Positions 46,500 to 59,296 of a stretch of 64,000 nt of DNA are shown here, piece by piece (positions within the stretch are counted from its first letter, which is position 1; each line of letters begins with the position of its first letter). The notes below the pieces were generated by a model. The model ran no database searches. It worked only from the letters and a program-made list of their open reading frames with translations, and was not told the origin of the DNA. A program made the translations under genes and the position numbers. Location of the stretch: positions 4,900,001-4,964,000 of the forward strand of contig NC_051107.1 in assembly GCF_901709675.1 (NCBI RefSeq), written 5' to 3'. This DNA comes from Syngnathus acus. Lineage: Eukaryota; Chordata; Actinopteri; Syngnathiformes; Syngnathidae.

Positions 46500-49400
46500 A
46501 AAGATGAGCTTTTCACCACTAGGGGGAGCCAACTGACTCATGCCGACATGCTCTGCACCTACTGTACATCCATTTTCTCAACTCTGCTCATTAGCTTTAC
46601 CGAGGTGATCTCGAATTTGTCCTCTGCGAGAGAAAAAAAAAACAGACACGGGGCTAAAAGGTTAATGAAAGCGCCCCTAAATCTTTCACCTTTATGAGAC
46701 ATTTAAAGAGGCGCTCTGACTTATAATGATGCACGCAAGCCTGCTGAGCTCACTCCTGGGAGGCCGCACTCAATCAAAACTCGAGCCTCTCCTGTGACTA
46801 ATTTCTGGAATTTTGATGAGTGTGTAAAAGCGCTTCAAAACATTTCCCCCCGGGCTATATTTAATTCCCGTTACTGGAAGATCTTAATGGATGTTTTGGG
46901 TTCTGTCGGCGGCTAAGATAAACGGCCGCGTTAAATCACGAGTAGACTTTAATTTCAACTGACATTGATACCAAAATATCACAAGAAAGAGGACAGAATA
47001 AAAGTCTTCCGACCTGGAGTCTAAATTAAGCTCTTAAGTCTTTTTGCTCGGAGGAGTCAAACGAGAATCTTGGCAGATGAAATGCCTGTGTTTTTCTTTT
47101 TTTTTTTATGTTCTGACAAATGCTGGCTCAATAGTTTGCTCGCCCCAGGTGGCGTGAAGGCGGGAAATAATGGTGCATCGAGAGCCTCTCCACAATCTCA
47201 TTACACCATTTTGGTGAACATTGCTTCCAGATGTCTCGACTTTTTCCTCGACTTGCAACAAACATCAAAGCGCCAATCTGTCTGCCATGTACTTTTTACA
47301 TTCATGTGCCACCAGGCCCGGCCCGGAGTGGTAATCCGGACGAGATGGTGAATTCACGATGGGCCGGCCGGGCCACAATTCCACAATGCTGACTCATCGG
47401 TGTTACTTTGCAATGAATAAAAAGATTCAAATCAATCCAAACAACAATTCAAGCCTTTTCGAAAAAGAGCTAACTTTAAATTCACTCCCGAGTTCCGAAC
47501 CGAAAAAAAGTCCGGCCGAGCCGTTCCCATCCCGGCCCGACCGTGGATAAATATTGACCCAGTTCCACGGCGACGCGCTCGGCGCTCGTCTTGGAAAACC
47601 AGCAGAAGGAAGTTATGAAAGACATTTACCATGCTTGTGCGCAGATATTATCGGAACCAAAGATACTTGGCGCGCAAACGCGGCTTTCCCTTCCGAGCTT
47701 TAACAAAACATATTTTTTTTCAATCTGTTTTTCATGTGAACCTCGACTAAAAGGAACGGGGGGGGGGGGGGACAGTGAGGAAAAACAGGACCAACTGAGA
47801 GGCCAGAACGGAGAATCCTGACGTCGCTTAACGCCACCCCGATTTTTTTTGTCACGTGCTTGTGAATATTCGCCTTCATCCGGGTCAATACCGTTGAGGA
47901 TTGCGTAACTCACATGTGAGAGGCCAACATGTGCCAATGTTGACCTGATAACGGCCCAACGATTGACAAAGGGAAAAAAAAAACCACAACCGTCCATATC
48001 ACGCTTTCTCCCACCATCCTCCCTTGCCTCACATCCATCAAGTACCTTGAAGGTAAATCTGGTTTGGAGTCTCCAGTGCAGCCACCTAATTGCCCCCGTT
48101 GACTCAATCTTGCGTTCATGAAAATGGGAAGCAGGCCTCTTTCGGGAGCAGCTGTTCGCCGAGAGGTTGGCGGCGCCCCGGGAGGAAAACCAACTGTCCC
48201 CCGCGGTGATTGATGGAACCGCCACTTTCCTCTAAGGAGTTCAACTTGTTATCCTCCGATGACCGGCGTCACTGATGATGTCATCGTTATCTTTTAGCAA
48301 ACTAATAATAAGACGATTGGGATGGAGTTCAAATGACTTTACACTGAATCTGGAAGCAATCCAAAGTCTGTGTGCGGACACAATGTCCTGATTTTCACGC
48401 GGGCCAAGAGCCGAGCTGCCGCCGCCGAGCGAGCGGTTTCGTCATAAAACACCCCCAGAAGAGAATCCACTGATTAAGCGCAGATCCGCCAGAAACAATA
48501 GACCCAAGAGAAGAGGGGGGGGGAAAAAGCAGACGGTTGATAAAATGAAGTTTTGGAATCAAGGGGCCTGCTTGACATGGAGCTGATTGAGTTGTGCAAG
48601 TCCTCGGGCGTGGAATTCATCTGGCGATGCGAAAAACATGAAGTGCAACCTCAGGGATGTGCGGTGAGGGGGAGAGAAAAAAAAAAATCATTTCCACATT
48701 TCGTCAGATGCCCGCCAACTCAAATCGGGACTCAGATTACACATTTTTGCCACAAAAAAGTATTAATGTTTTTTTGTTTTTTTCAAGATGGTGGTCTATG
48801 TCGCTGGGTGGCTCGTCATTAGTGTCACAGGCCATCACCTTCAGCTCGGATTAAATGACCTTAAAGCCAAAGCAACGTCCCAGACTGAAGTCCGGGCGAC
48901 AGGATTTGGTCTAAATTAGCGTGTGATAGTGCTTTAATGCCTCTGGCTTCTTTTTTTTTTTCATTTTGGCCATGTGAACGTCGCGGCCGGCCAATACAAA
49001 CTGGATCGGGTTCACGCTTGCGTCACTAATGGATGTTATTGTTGAGTAATGTGAGAATTCACTGCCAGGACTGGTGGAATTCTGGGACCGCCCACATTTT
49101 GACACCCACACGGTAAATAAAAATGCTTGGAATACATCGAAGTAGTAATCTTTTATGATAATATCTTCAAACGTAGTTTGATCTGCAATAAACAGTCTTA
49201 AGTGTTATAAATAGAACAAAGTTTGAAGAACAATCGCAGGCGCTATCTATCGTCTATTTGGACTCTGTGGTCTTCCAAAGGAGGCCAAAACCAAAGCTTT
49301 ATCTCGGGATCCGAGAAGCCGAGGCTCAAAGCGGCCGCCTCAGACAAAATGCAGGTCGATGGGAAGTTGATATGATCTATCTCCCATCTGACAAGTGACA

Positions 49401-52400
49401 CCCGCTCTCCAAAATACTTAGTGGCTCTGGGAGACACGGAAGTGAGCTCGGCCAGAAGACCTTCGCAGCAGATCAAGAGAGTGGCACGCTAATAGCAACA
49501 ATCTGGCTCGGCAGAATTCATACCCAGCAATTTTCCCGCGGAGAATTTACGGAAGGTCGTTTCCACACTGGGGGGTCAAAGATAAACACCGTTGGTACGC
49601 AGCGAGCGAGTTCACCAGGAGTTCGGGGAAGCCAGGCGTCGTTTTGGCAATTAGCTCGGCTCTCGGACTTTGACGTCAACGTTAGCAACATTAGCTTCGT
49701 GTTTCTTGTACGTTGAAGAAAATGTACAGAGCAAAAAAAATCAAGCGTTTCGAGTACAGTGGCTTCTTCGTGCTGACACCTTGACTTAGTGCATCGTCCT
49801 TAATCGGTTAAAGGTTAAGGACGAGGAGGAAAAAGCGGACTTCCTTTCTGTCTGTCAGATGTTTTCTTCATTTCGCAGCTTGAAGCCAGATGGAAGCGGT
49901 TTGTTACGCAGCCTGACAAATTCCCAGAGAAGAGAGGAAAGCTTTTCCCTGCGCATCTTTAGTTCACCAAAATGTGGGCCCGAGGAGGGTGGCGGAACGT
50001 CCAGACGTGATGGCGAGTATGTAGCAAGGAGTTCAAAGGGCAAAGATGCCAGACGAGGCATGGGCGACAGCAAAGGGCGGCTTGGTGGGGGGGCAGGGGA
50101 GGTTGCGCCGTTGTGGGAAGTGGACGGGGAACAGAGCCTGGGACAGATTTACCCTTGGAAGGCAATCAATCTTTTCCGAAAATTCAGAGGCCGGACTGTG
50201 TATCGGGCAGCGAAAATCACATTGAGAGATCAACCTTCTAACGTCTTATATCTTTTGGTTTCAAGCTTCTCCCTTCCTGACTGATTGTTCCATCTCGACT
50301 TTGAAGCCAATTATGGATAATAGCTGGTGCTCAAGGTGTATGTTTGAACTCTCTCCTGCGACATATGGCTGCAATTTCTGCACTGAAAGTGGGGGGCATA
50401 TAGGATGTACTGAGGATTGTAGGGTAGGGGGGGGTACATTTAGTAGTGGTGGTAGCACGCATGCAAGCCTGCCTTGGAAAAGTAAAGACGGTTTGATGTG
50501 CAGATGGCCAGATGACAGCCCTGTTTCGCCTCAGCCTCAATACAATGTGGCGTCCCGCCTGGAAGCGTCTCGAATCATTTGACATTTATATTTGTGCCAC
50601 CGCATTCACAGAATCATTTTTTATTTAATATGCTATGGGAGATGGCAAATGGTGGCTGGGGAACCATTTCTGGACTTTGGGGGCGAATAAGTAGCACATG
50701 ACATGTTCTTACCGTGCTTCTGTGGGCTTTCTCCAAATATGCCGGCTTCCTCTGGTTCTGTGACTGGCAGGCGCCTCAGTGTCATGCATTAACCTAATAA
50801 AAAAAAAAAAGGGGAATATGGTCAAATGATTGTATAGACAATAATAACTTTTTCTTTTTTAAACACGCTTCTTTCTCTTTGCTATCAATCACAAAATCTT
50901 TCGTTGAAATAAAAATCATACTATTGTCATTCTCACATTAAGAACATCCGGAAAGACATAAATGTTTATATTAGGCACACGGAGCTGGAAAGGTCTGTGA
51001 GAATTGTGAGGCCTGAGGAAAAAGAGGAAGAAAAAAAAACCTGGCAGCGCTTCACACGGTATTCCATCCAAAAGCACAAATCTGTTTTATTGCAGGCTTC
51101 TTTCTGCCATACTGACAAACGTATGAGTCAGATTAAAAATAATATATATGTCGTAAAAGGGAGGGGGGGGGGGGGGGGCATAACTGTGCTGCCAACAAAA
51201 GTGGCAGTTTCAGTCAGTATAAGACACACAAAATAAATAAATCTTGATGGTTTTTAAACATTTTGGGCTCCAATCCTGAAAGGTCCCGCCGGCATTTCTG
51301 GCTTCTTCCTGTCATCCCATCATGCCGTCACCTGATCCCTAAACGTACGGATGGCGGCCTTGAAACGTTTGAGCGCTCTCTGTCACTCAATACAGTTGCA
51401 AAGCGCCGCTCTCTCGTTTCTACTTCAACCACTCCAACTTTTAAGCCCACTTGTTGCGAATTCTCCCGCAGGTGTTTGGCTTCGACTCGCATGTCTGTCA
51501 AGCGTCCTGGACACTAAGCAGATAGTCAACAAAAAAAAAAAGCTTAAAGTTGTATCATGCCACTCACAGTTCACATTTACTGTCAAACTAAGCAAGAAAA
51601 AAAAAAAACTGCACAATGTGCCGGTACTTAAAACAACAGCCCGCTAACATGCTAACAGTTAGCATCTATTCTTATACTAAATTTACAAAGTTGACCCACA
51701 GCTTATGTAAGTGAAAAAAAAAGATTCCCTCTGAGTGTGTCTGGATAAACGATGCCTCGCTTTTCACACACGTAGCAAAAAAACCCAAAAAAGAATCTGA
51801 AAATGTTTTTGTTGCCGGGTGATAAATCTGCCAAGCGCTTCGCCGTGGGCTATTATTGCCAGGATGGATGCAAATTGTAGAGCAGCAGGATCATGTTTGG
51901 AGATGACGGCTGTTATCGTTTCAGTTATTGATGACTCTCTTAAATGAAACGGCGGTATGGAGGTGGGAGAACTGCGCCATTATCTTTTAGGAGCTTTTAT
52001 TAAACCAATCCGCCCACTTCCAAAGTCACAAGTTATAGCAAAACAAACGCTCAAGTGGACACGGCTTTCGTCCAAGCACTTTGAATGGGAGAACCGGCCG
52101 CATCGCAAATTGTTTACTCATGCCTTGAAGTGGCGCTGGATAAACACGCACAGCATTTCTTCGACGCAAAGGCCAATGAAAGGAAAATATAGCAGCCGCA
52201 GCTGCGTTTTGTCATATCAAATTTTCTTTTTCATCTGCTTTGCACTTCATATTTTGGTAAAAAGAAAAACTTTTTGGAACAGTGTGTCTCCACATGAGGT
52301 TTTCATAATTTACTGTGCAATTGCCACCCCGAACAAAAATGGTATGAGTGTGTGGATTGCACAAGTGTGTTGCTCAAAGCCAGATAATCCGCTTGTCAAG

Positions 52401-55400
52401 TGACCGTAAACTCAGGAGTGTGTGGTCGCCGGCGTGGCTGCTACGTCTGCGCTTGTGATGTGTGACATTCCTGCCATACCAGACCATCACGCAGGTCAAA
52501 AAAAAAAAAGTGGTAAGGATGCGATGGAAGGCCTGTCAGAACAATTGTGGAAAAAATAATTACCTTGATTGATCATCGGTTACAAGGCTTGGCAAATTTT
52601 AAAAAACACAAATATTGCAATAGAGTCCAATTCAATCATTTATTACTTTATATACATATGGAATGTTATGGGTCACAAGACTAAAAAATATACACTGTAT
52701 ATACATGAAGCAATGTTAAGCTACTTTTGAGTTATGATGCAAAATCCCCATTACCCATAATGCACCAGCCATCATATCCCTTTCCTTGCTTTTACAGCCA
52801 CGTCGTAAATGTTTTTTAAAATCAAAACTATTAAAAAAAATAACTCCCTTATGCTTTCAGAGGACTTTTTAGTTTTTCCAAGTTAGTATTGTGTTTTGTT
52901 TTTTTACTGGCCCCGGTCGTTCTATTCCACATTTCAATAAAAATTGCGCGCCATCTGGGATTTTCGTTTTGAGAGATCTTCCTCCCTTCGAGCCTGTCCG
53001 CACTTCATCAGGACACAAGCAGCAGGCCTCTGTCGAACGCATCCTCGCAAAACCCGCATAAACAACATCATGTCATTTTATTCGGGCAGATTTTCCGGAG
53101 GCACACGACTTCCTCCGACAAGTCACCGCTAATGAGCCACCAAAAACACTCAAGAAGAAAAAAAAAAGGCTCGTTCGCAGCGCACGCAACACCTCCGGCG
53201 TGTCGGCGGAAATCCAGTCATTCCCCTTTGACGCGCGCGAGAGGAAACTCAGCCAATGTGTGGACAATTAACAAGTTGGCTAGTAGGGTCCACCATGTTC
53301 GCAGGATAAGGAAAATAAATTTGCATCGTCGTCAATTAAGTCCCCGTATATCGCACAATCGGCATAAATCAATTTTCTTCGTAAAAGTGCATTACAATAA
53401 AAAGAGGCGAGCTTTTATTTCCCCACAGCTCCATCTGATTGGCCCATTTTACCATCATGAATCCATCTGACCCGCAGAATCGAATCCCGTCATTCTTTCA
53501 GTCCATGTGCAAATCAAACAAACCAGTGGCGATGGCAGCTGTGGTTTAACGTCACGGGAGAACAATGCAAACCTTTTTTTTTTTTTTTTTTACTGTGTAG
53601 TGTGCGGTGCACATTCTCAGCCTGCTACATCACGCTGAGTAGCTAGATCAATGTGCGCCGCAGTCATCATGACATGCAGATGATGACACCGCAACCGATT
53701 CGTATCTTGCGACATTAGAAGGCTTGTGCGTTGGGAAGTTCAGAGGTCAGCGTTTGAGGTTATGACCCAGTCATGTCACGCCCTAATTGTGATTGTCATG
53801 TTGATGTTAAGAAGCGAGAGTGGGGAAAATGAGCACGCTAACGCTAATTCCACCCGATGCCTTGCCGTTTGTGCGCGTCGTGGGTGCGATACGTGTGATA
53901 TCCGACCCCACGGTAAACAGATACTATTGTCTAAGTCGCCGCTCCGGTCGGCGTTAGGATCGCCGCGGTGACAACAAATCGGTGTGGCGCAAACAGAGCG
54001 AGGTTTTGCAACGCCGCGATCGCGACTTCAAAACTGCGTGCGGAGGACTTATTTTACCGAGCAGCCCTCCTCGTCCCCGCTATTGGAATTTACAGTCCGA
54101 TGGGCCTGCCCGCTAATAAAACACATGTGGACTTGTAGAGGAATGGGGAGGGATGGGAGGTTGGAAGGGGGAGGCCCAGAACAGCCTCTCTCTGTATGCG
54201 AGCACTTAGAGCACAAACACACACAAACACACATTCAATCTTGTGTACATATTCGCTTACATATACACTTATTATACTTGTGTACAAGCTTAGTGCACAT
54301 TCCTCCCGCTGCTTATTATTGTATCCCGCGAGTACACGGTATACATTAAATGAGTGTGTGCCGAGAACACGGGCCAAAATTTGTAACTCATTGGTTGTAA
54401 TTTATCTATTGGTTCAGTGTCCAGAGACTTTTAAGAGTCCCAATAAACACTCACATGTGCCAATTATTGCAGCTTTTAATTGGACCAATATGATTTTGCA
54501 GAGACCAAGTACAGGTCCGGGAACCTCAGGTTGAGAACCCCAGGTCCAACCGTGCCATCATCCACTTGTATGATAGAAAAAAAATCCAAACTATGCCCAG
54601 CAAGATACATTGTGGTTATCTCATAAAAAGCTTCCCAGGGATCTGCTGAAGGCTAATTTGTAAGACATGGCGGAAAAGGCGCACACGTGTGCTTCATTTA
54701 AAGTTCAGACGAGCGCAAGAACGTTTTCAAAGCAGATTGCACCATTACTAAATATTTGACCCGGATTTGCCCCAACATTTTCTGGTAAACTCGACTTGCT
54801 GTCATCTGTGATCACATTTTGACAAATGGTTGAATCCCACAATCACGTGACAGAGGAGACAATTCGTCTATTGTTCTCAAACTGTCCCGCATCATATGGC
54901 CGTACAGACGGACAAGTGGGGTGGGTTGAGAGTGGGGTCAAATTAAGGTCAAATCGCAGTCTGTATATTAATTATTCGGATAAAGGCAGATAATAAAAGA
55001 ACGCCAATGCACATTGTCCATATATGGACCGTTTCCTGTCAAGTTCTCAGAACGATGATTTCATCCTGAGTTCCTGCCCGCCCGCGGCGTGGGTCACACA
55101 CTGCCTCAGTGTCAATAATATGCAGCCTACATACATAATTGATCCGTTTCCATGGTGACGCAGAGGAGGCACTGACCTGATGAGCTTCAAGGATTGCCGG
55201 ATAAACCCGTCACCCTTGGCCTCGTTTTCATTTCAAAATGACACTTGGGTTGAATATTACGGGATGTATTTCAAAGCTGAGCAATATATGGAATAAAAAA
55301 AAAAATATCGGGGTGATGGCACGTGCGATATACGAATTTGACAAAATATAGCCTCCCCTTTGCGTGCTTCTGGGAATACTACAAACATTATTTTTAAGCG

Positions 55401-56331
55401 ACAGTATTCACGCCTGGTCCATAAATGCAGAGTCGGGTCGGGTCGATCAAGCGAACGAGGTTAATCGAGCCGGCTTGATTGAGCCGACCGGCTATTCTCA
55501 GCTGGATTACATTTTGCGCAGTTAAACACGTTTGAATAAACAGAAAATAGATCATTTCGAGAGCGTGAATGAAAGCATACATAGATACACGGGAACACGC
55601 AAGCCTTGGGCCATGAGCTGCTACTGTGCGCTTGGCCTGCAATCAGGTTCTATTGTGAGTCAATGGACTGTGAATAACAAGCATGGGCGTTGCAACGCGG
55701 GATGATCTGAGGTAAACAAAAGGACGAAGATGGTACCAGGGACAAACGCAACGTGGCAAAGAGGTCAAAAACGGGACAGATTATCTTTGGCTTTTACGTC
55801 GAGCCCCCCAAAAAGTCACTCATGCAAGGTTGGAGGTCGTGAAACTGTCCAAGTTTGTGTTTTCTTCCGCCGAAGCCAACAGCAGCCGTGCCAGTGAGTG
55901 GATGAATAGTGTCTTTATTCACCTCCGATGGCTGTAACTTAAAAAAAAAAAAAATCCCCTCGGTGGTCTGGTTTTAAGTCAAAGTGAATTACCGAATTAT
56001 TTACACATCAAAAAGGGGGGGAGGGCTTCTCCTCAAGTTATAAACGAAATTTGGAAGGAGCCCATTGACAACATTAGAAGGCCCCTAATGTGATTAGCAA
56101 ACGGCCGCTCAACTGCAGATGTGCGATTGCGACATAATCCAACATGATGCATGGTTTTGCGTCGATAGGGGTCTTCCCATCCATCAAACTAACAGACTAC
56201 CTTTTTTTTTTTTTTTTTGCGTTTTCCTTTCAAATTGCGCTCGTAAATGAATTTGCAAACAAGCGTCCCCCTGTTGTGTTTCAAGGTCATCCAAAATAAA
56301 TAAGTCTTGTTTTGCAGGTCCGGTTGCTTAT
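46500..56331. other. Intergenic DNA, no gene recognised
   Basis: About 9.8 kb with homopolymers, short G- or C-runs and no open stretch flanked by splice signals that resembles a protein family I know. It may hold enhancers for a flanking gene. Confidence 0.5.
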
Positions 56332-56726
56332 TAGACAAGAGTCATCCATCCATCCATCCATTTTCTGAACCGCTTAGTCCCCACGGGGGTCGCGGGAGTG
56401 CTGGAGCCTATCCCAGCCGTCAACGGGCAGTAGGCGGGGGACACCCTGAACCGGTTGCCAGCCGATCGCAGGGCACACAGAGACAAACAACCATTTGCAC
56501 TCGCACTCACACCTAGGGACAATTTGGAGTCTCCAATCGGCCTACCAAGCATGTTTTTGGGATGTGGGAGGAAACCGGAGTGCCCGGAGAAAACCCACGC
56601 GGGCCCGGGGAGAACATGCAAACTCCACACAGGGAGGTCCGGAGGTGGAATCGAACCCGCACCCTCCTAACTGTGAGGCGGACGTGCTACCCAGTGCGCC
56701 ACCGAGCCGCCGTAGACAAGAGTCAT
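56332..56726 (-). mobile_element. tRNA-derived SINE with target-site duplication
   Basis: The SINE (56346-56712) reads on the minus strand from a tRNA-like head: A-box region TGGCGCACTGGGTAGCACG and B-box GGTTCGATTCC. It continues through the widespread fish repeat body (CATGCAAACTCC and GGAGTGCCCGGAG in plus orientation) to a (CCAT)n tail at 56346. It is bounded by a perfect 14-bp duplication, TAGACAAGAGTCAT (56332-56345 and 56713-56726), which points to a recent insertion. Confidence 0.9.
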
Positions 56727-59079
56727 GTAAAAAAAAAAAAAGAATCTTGAAAATGCATTTTCCATACGAGCATGTGACCTTGCGTCAAGTCTGATACGAA
56801 GGTCGCCCGACGTCGCAGTCTCGGCTGTAGGTCCCCCTCAGGGTAGCCGACCTTTAACCCCACGTTAGTTTTGGGGTCAGTGGACCTTGACCTGGGTAGT
56901 CACAAAGGTGAGAGGGACCCCCAACTCCACAAACATTGGCCATTTAGGGGTACGGCGGCTTGTCACTGGGGTGGTATCCCCAGTTTTTATTTTTAATTTG
57001 TCCTGAGGGATAGCATAGATCGACTCCTACAATAACTCCACACAGTCTGCAAAAAAAAAAAAGAAAAGTCTTCCAAGATTGACTTTGAAGCCTTTTCCGC
57101 GAACATATTAAGTTTCCCCAGAGCCGCCAAGTCTAGCAGGCTCGGGTGATTTACTACGAAAGCCTTTGGTGTCACAAGTCAGCAAGGTGAAAGGACTGCA
57201 CGTATCATTATAGCCAGCGAGACGCCCTACAAAAGTCATCCAAACGATAAGGAAATATGTAATTACACATTGTAGCTGCATTTCAGACCTCCCCATCATA
57301 GCACCCGAGGGAAGGCAAAAGATTCATCTGCTACTAATGAAGCTTATGTTAGGTTTATGCACAAACACAAAAAAAAAAAATCCCTGCATTGGGAAAACAT
57401 TGTGGCCTGAAATCAAGCCTTTGTTTTGTTGTTGCAACAACAAAAGTTTGCCTTTGCCGTTTTTTTGTTGGAGCTGAAATCTCTCCCTTCGGTTATGGGC
57501 TCACTCTTTTGTATAGAACGACGGGCACGCTGCCGCCTTCGCTCTTGGACTTCACTTTTGGCACCGGAAATATGTCATTATGTATAATTGTTGTTTACAC
57601 AAACGAACGACGCGACTCTGGCGACCGACCACTGTAAGCTATCAGGGCAAAAAAAAAAGATTGCTTTTATTTATTTGATAAGGATCAATCTTCGCTGAAG
57701 GTCAAACCGTACCGAATTAGTGCAGAGGAGGCTTTGAATTGCATTTGGGACTAAATTAAGAAAGCATCGGCAAGGGCATCTTCTGATATCTTTGTTCCCT
57801 GGGGGGACGGCGCTGAAGGTTTTATCTCGATTCCGGTCTCCCCTGCTGCTCCACACAGATGGTTAAGCTCTGTCAAGCGGCATGAAAGGTTGCTTTACCA
57901 AAAAAAGCACCTTTGTAAAAGTGGGAGAATTATACATTAAAGAAACACAAATATCCTTTTTTTTTTTGGTGGGATTATTTTCTGTAATTCTAACAGCACA
58001 TACACTCACTGGCGAGTCAGCAAAACTTGGCTGCCGCGGCGACTGAACGATGCCAAGGCAGCAGCCTGCCGAGGCCGTAATGGTGAGTCACACCTAACAG
58101 GAACATAGCGAGATGCCATTCATCACACACACACACACACACACACTCTGGAAACACTGCAGAGCGCAGACACATCCTCAGATCACTTTATCTCCTCCAT
58201 TGTTGCTTTAGAAAATATCCTTTATCCGCGTACTTCCCGCTTCGCCGTCTTTTTCTCATTGTTAAAGGCTTCAGAAATGTCCGACAACACGCCGATGGTG
58301 GGAAAGGAGGTCGGGAGAAGACGCCACGTAGTCTCCCGAGGATGGCTTTGTTGACATTCTTGCGTCGGCGGTGATGCCGCATTTTGGTTTATGGTGGTGC
58401 ACAAATGTGTAAACAAGCATGTTTACGCCTATGGGCGACCCGATTTGCATTAAAAAAAGGACGGCCGGGTCGGATAACCTGACAACGCTACTTCGAGTCT
58501 AAACGACAAATCTGAATACGTATCGTTGGGAATCCAAGCTACTATGTTTCCATGGGTTGTGTAAAATCCAGGAAATGAAACAGACCCCCAGAGTTCTTTT
58601 CTGGTTGTCTCCTTAATGTAAACCTATTGTCCAGACAAATTCTTTGATATTCCCCGCTCTGCTTTTTGTCTCGCAACCACGCCGGAGGACAGAGACAAGC
58701 TGTGAACAATTGCCCGAGCTGCAGATCACATCTTTTCATCAAACCTTTTGGTATGGTACACGCCAGGCGAATTCTTGTGGCTTAAATAAAAGGAATGAGC
58801 GTATTATCTGCCCCCCCCCCTTTTCTGGTTTTCCACGCAAAACGGCGTACAGTAAGGTCGCTCGCTTCTCACAAGAAAGCAGTCCATCACCAGCGCGTAT
58901 ATCACAAGCGCCATTCTCCGAGGGCCTGCTCGCTGATTAAGCGCTGCGTATCGGCGGCGTGTGCATACATCATCTGAAACGCAACACGCTTATCAGAACG
59001 GGGTGGTTTGTTCTTTCGTGTCACATGTGTTTCTCATTGGGCTTCATTTGCTTATCGGAGCCAGGTTCCCACCTCGGGG
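56727..59079. other. Intergenic DNA, no gene recognised
   Basis: No supported gene. Contains a perfect CA microsatellite near 58124 and several A-runs. Confidence 0.5.
58124..58146 (+). repeat. (CA)n microsatellite
   Basis: An uninterrupted CA run of about 23 bp. Confidence 0.9.
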
Positions 59080-59087
59080 GTTTACGT

Positions 59088-59288
59088 CAGGGGTGTCAAC
59101 ACCTTATACAGTATTAGCTGCACGACAAACTGATGAATAACTAGTTTTGAGATGAGTAAAAAAAAAAAAAAACATTCAGATATTTAAAAAAAGTGAAGAC
59201 AATTTAATGCACAATCTGTCTTTGCGGGCTACATAAAATAGTGTGGCGGGCCGTATCTGGCCCCCGGGCCTCAGGTTTCACACCAATG
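59088..59288. mobile_element. hAT-family MITE with 8-bp target duplication
   Basis: A 201-bp non-coding element starts CAGGGGTGTCAA and ends with the complement of CATTGGTGTGAA. It contains GGGCCGTATCTGGCCCCCGG, as in the widespread vertebrate hAT MITEs. It is flanked by perfect 8-bp duplications, GTTTACGT (59080-59087 and 59289-59296), the size typical of hAT transposition. Confidence 0.88.
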
Positions 59289-59296
59289 GTTTACGT

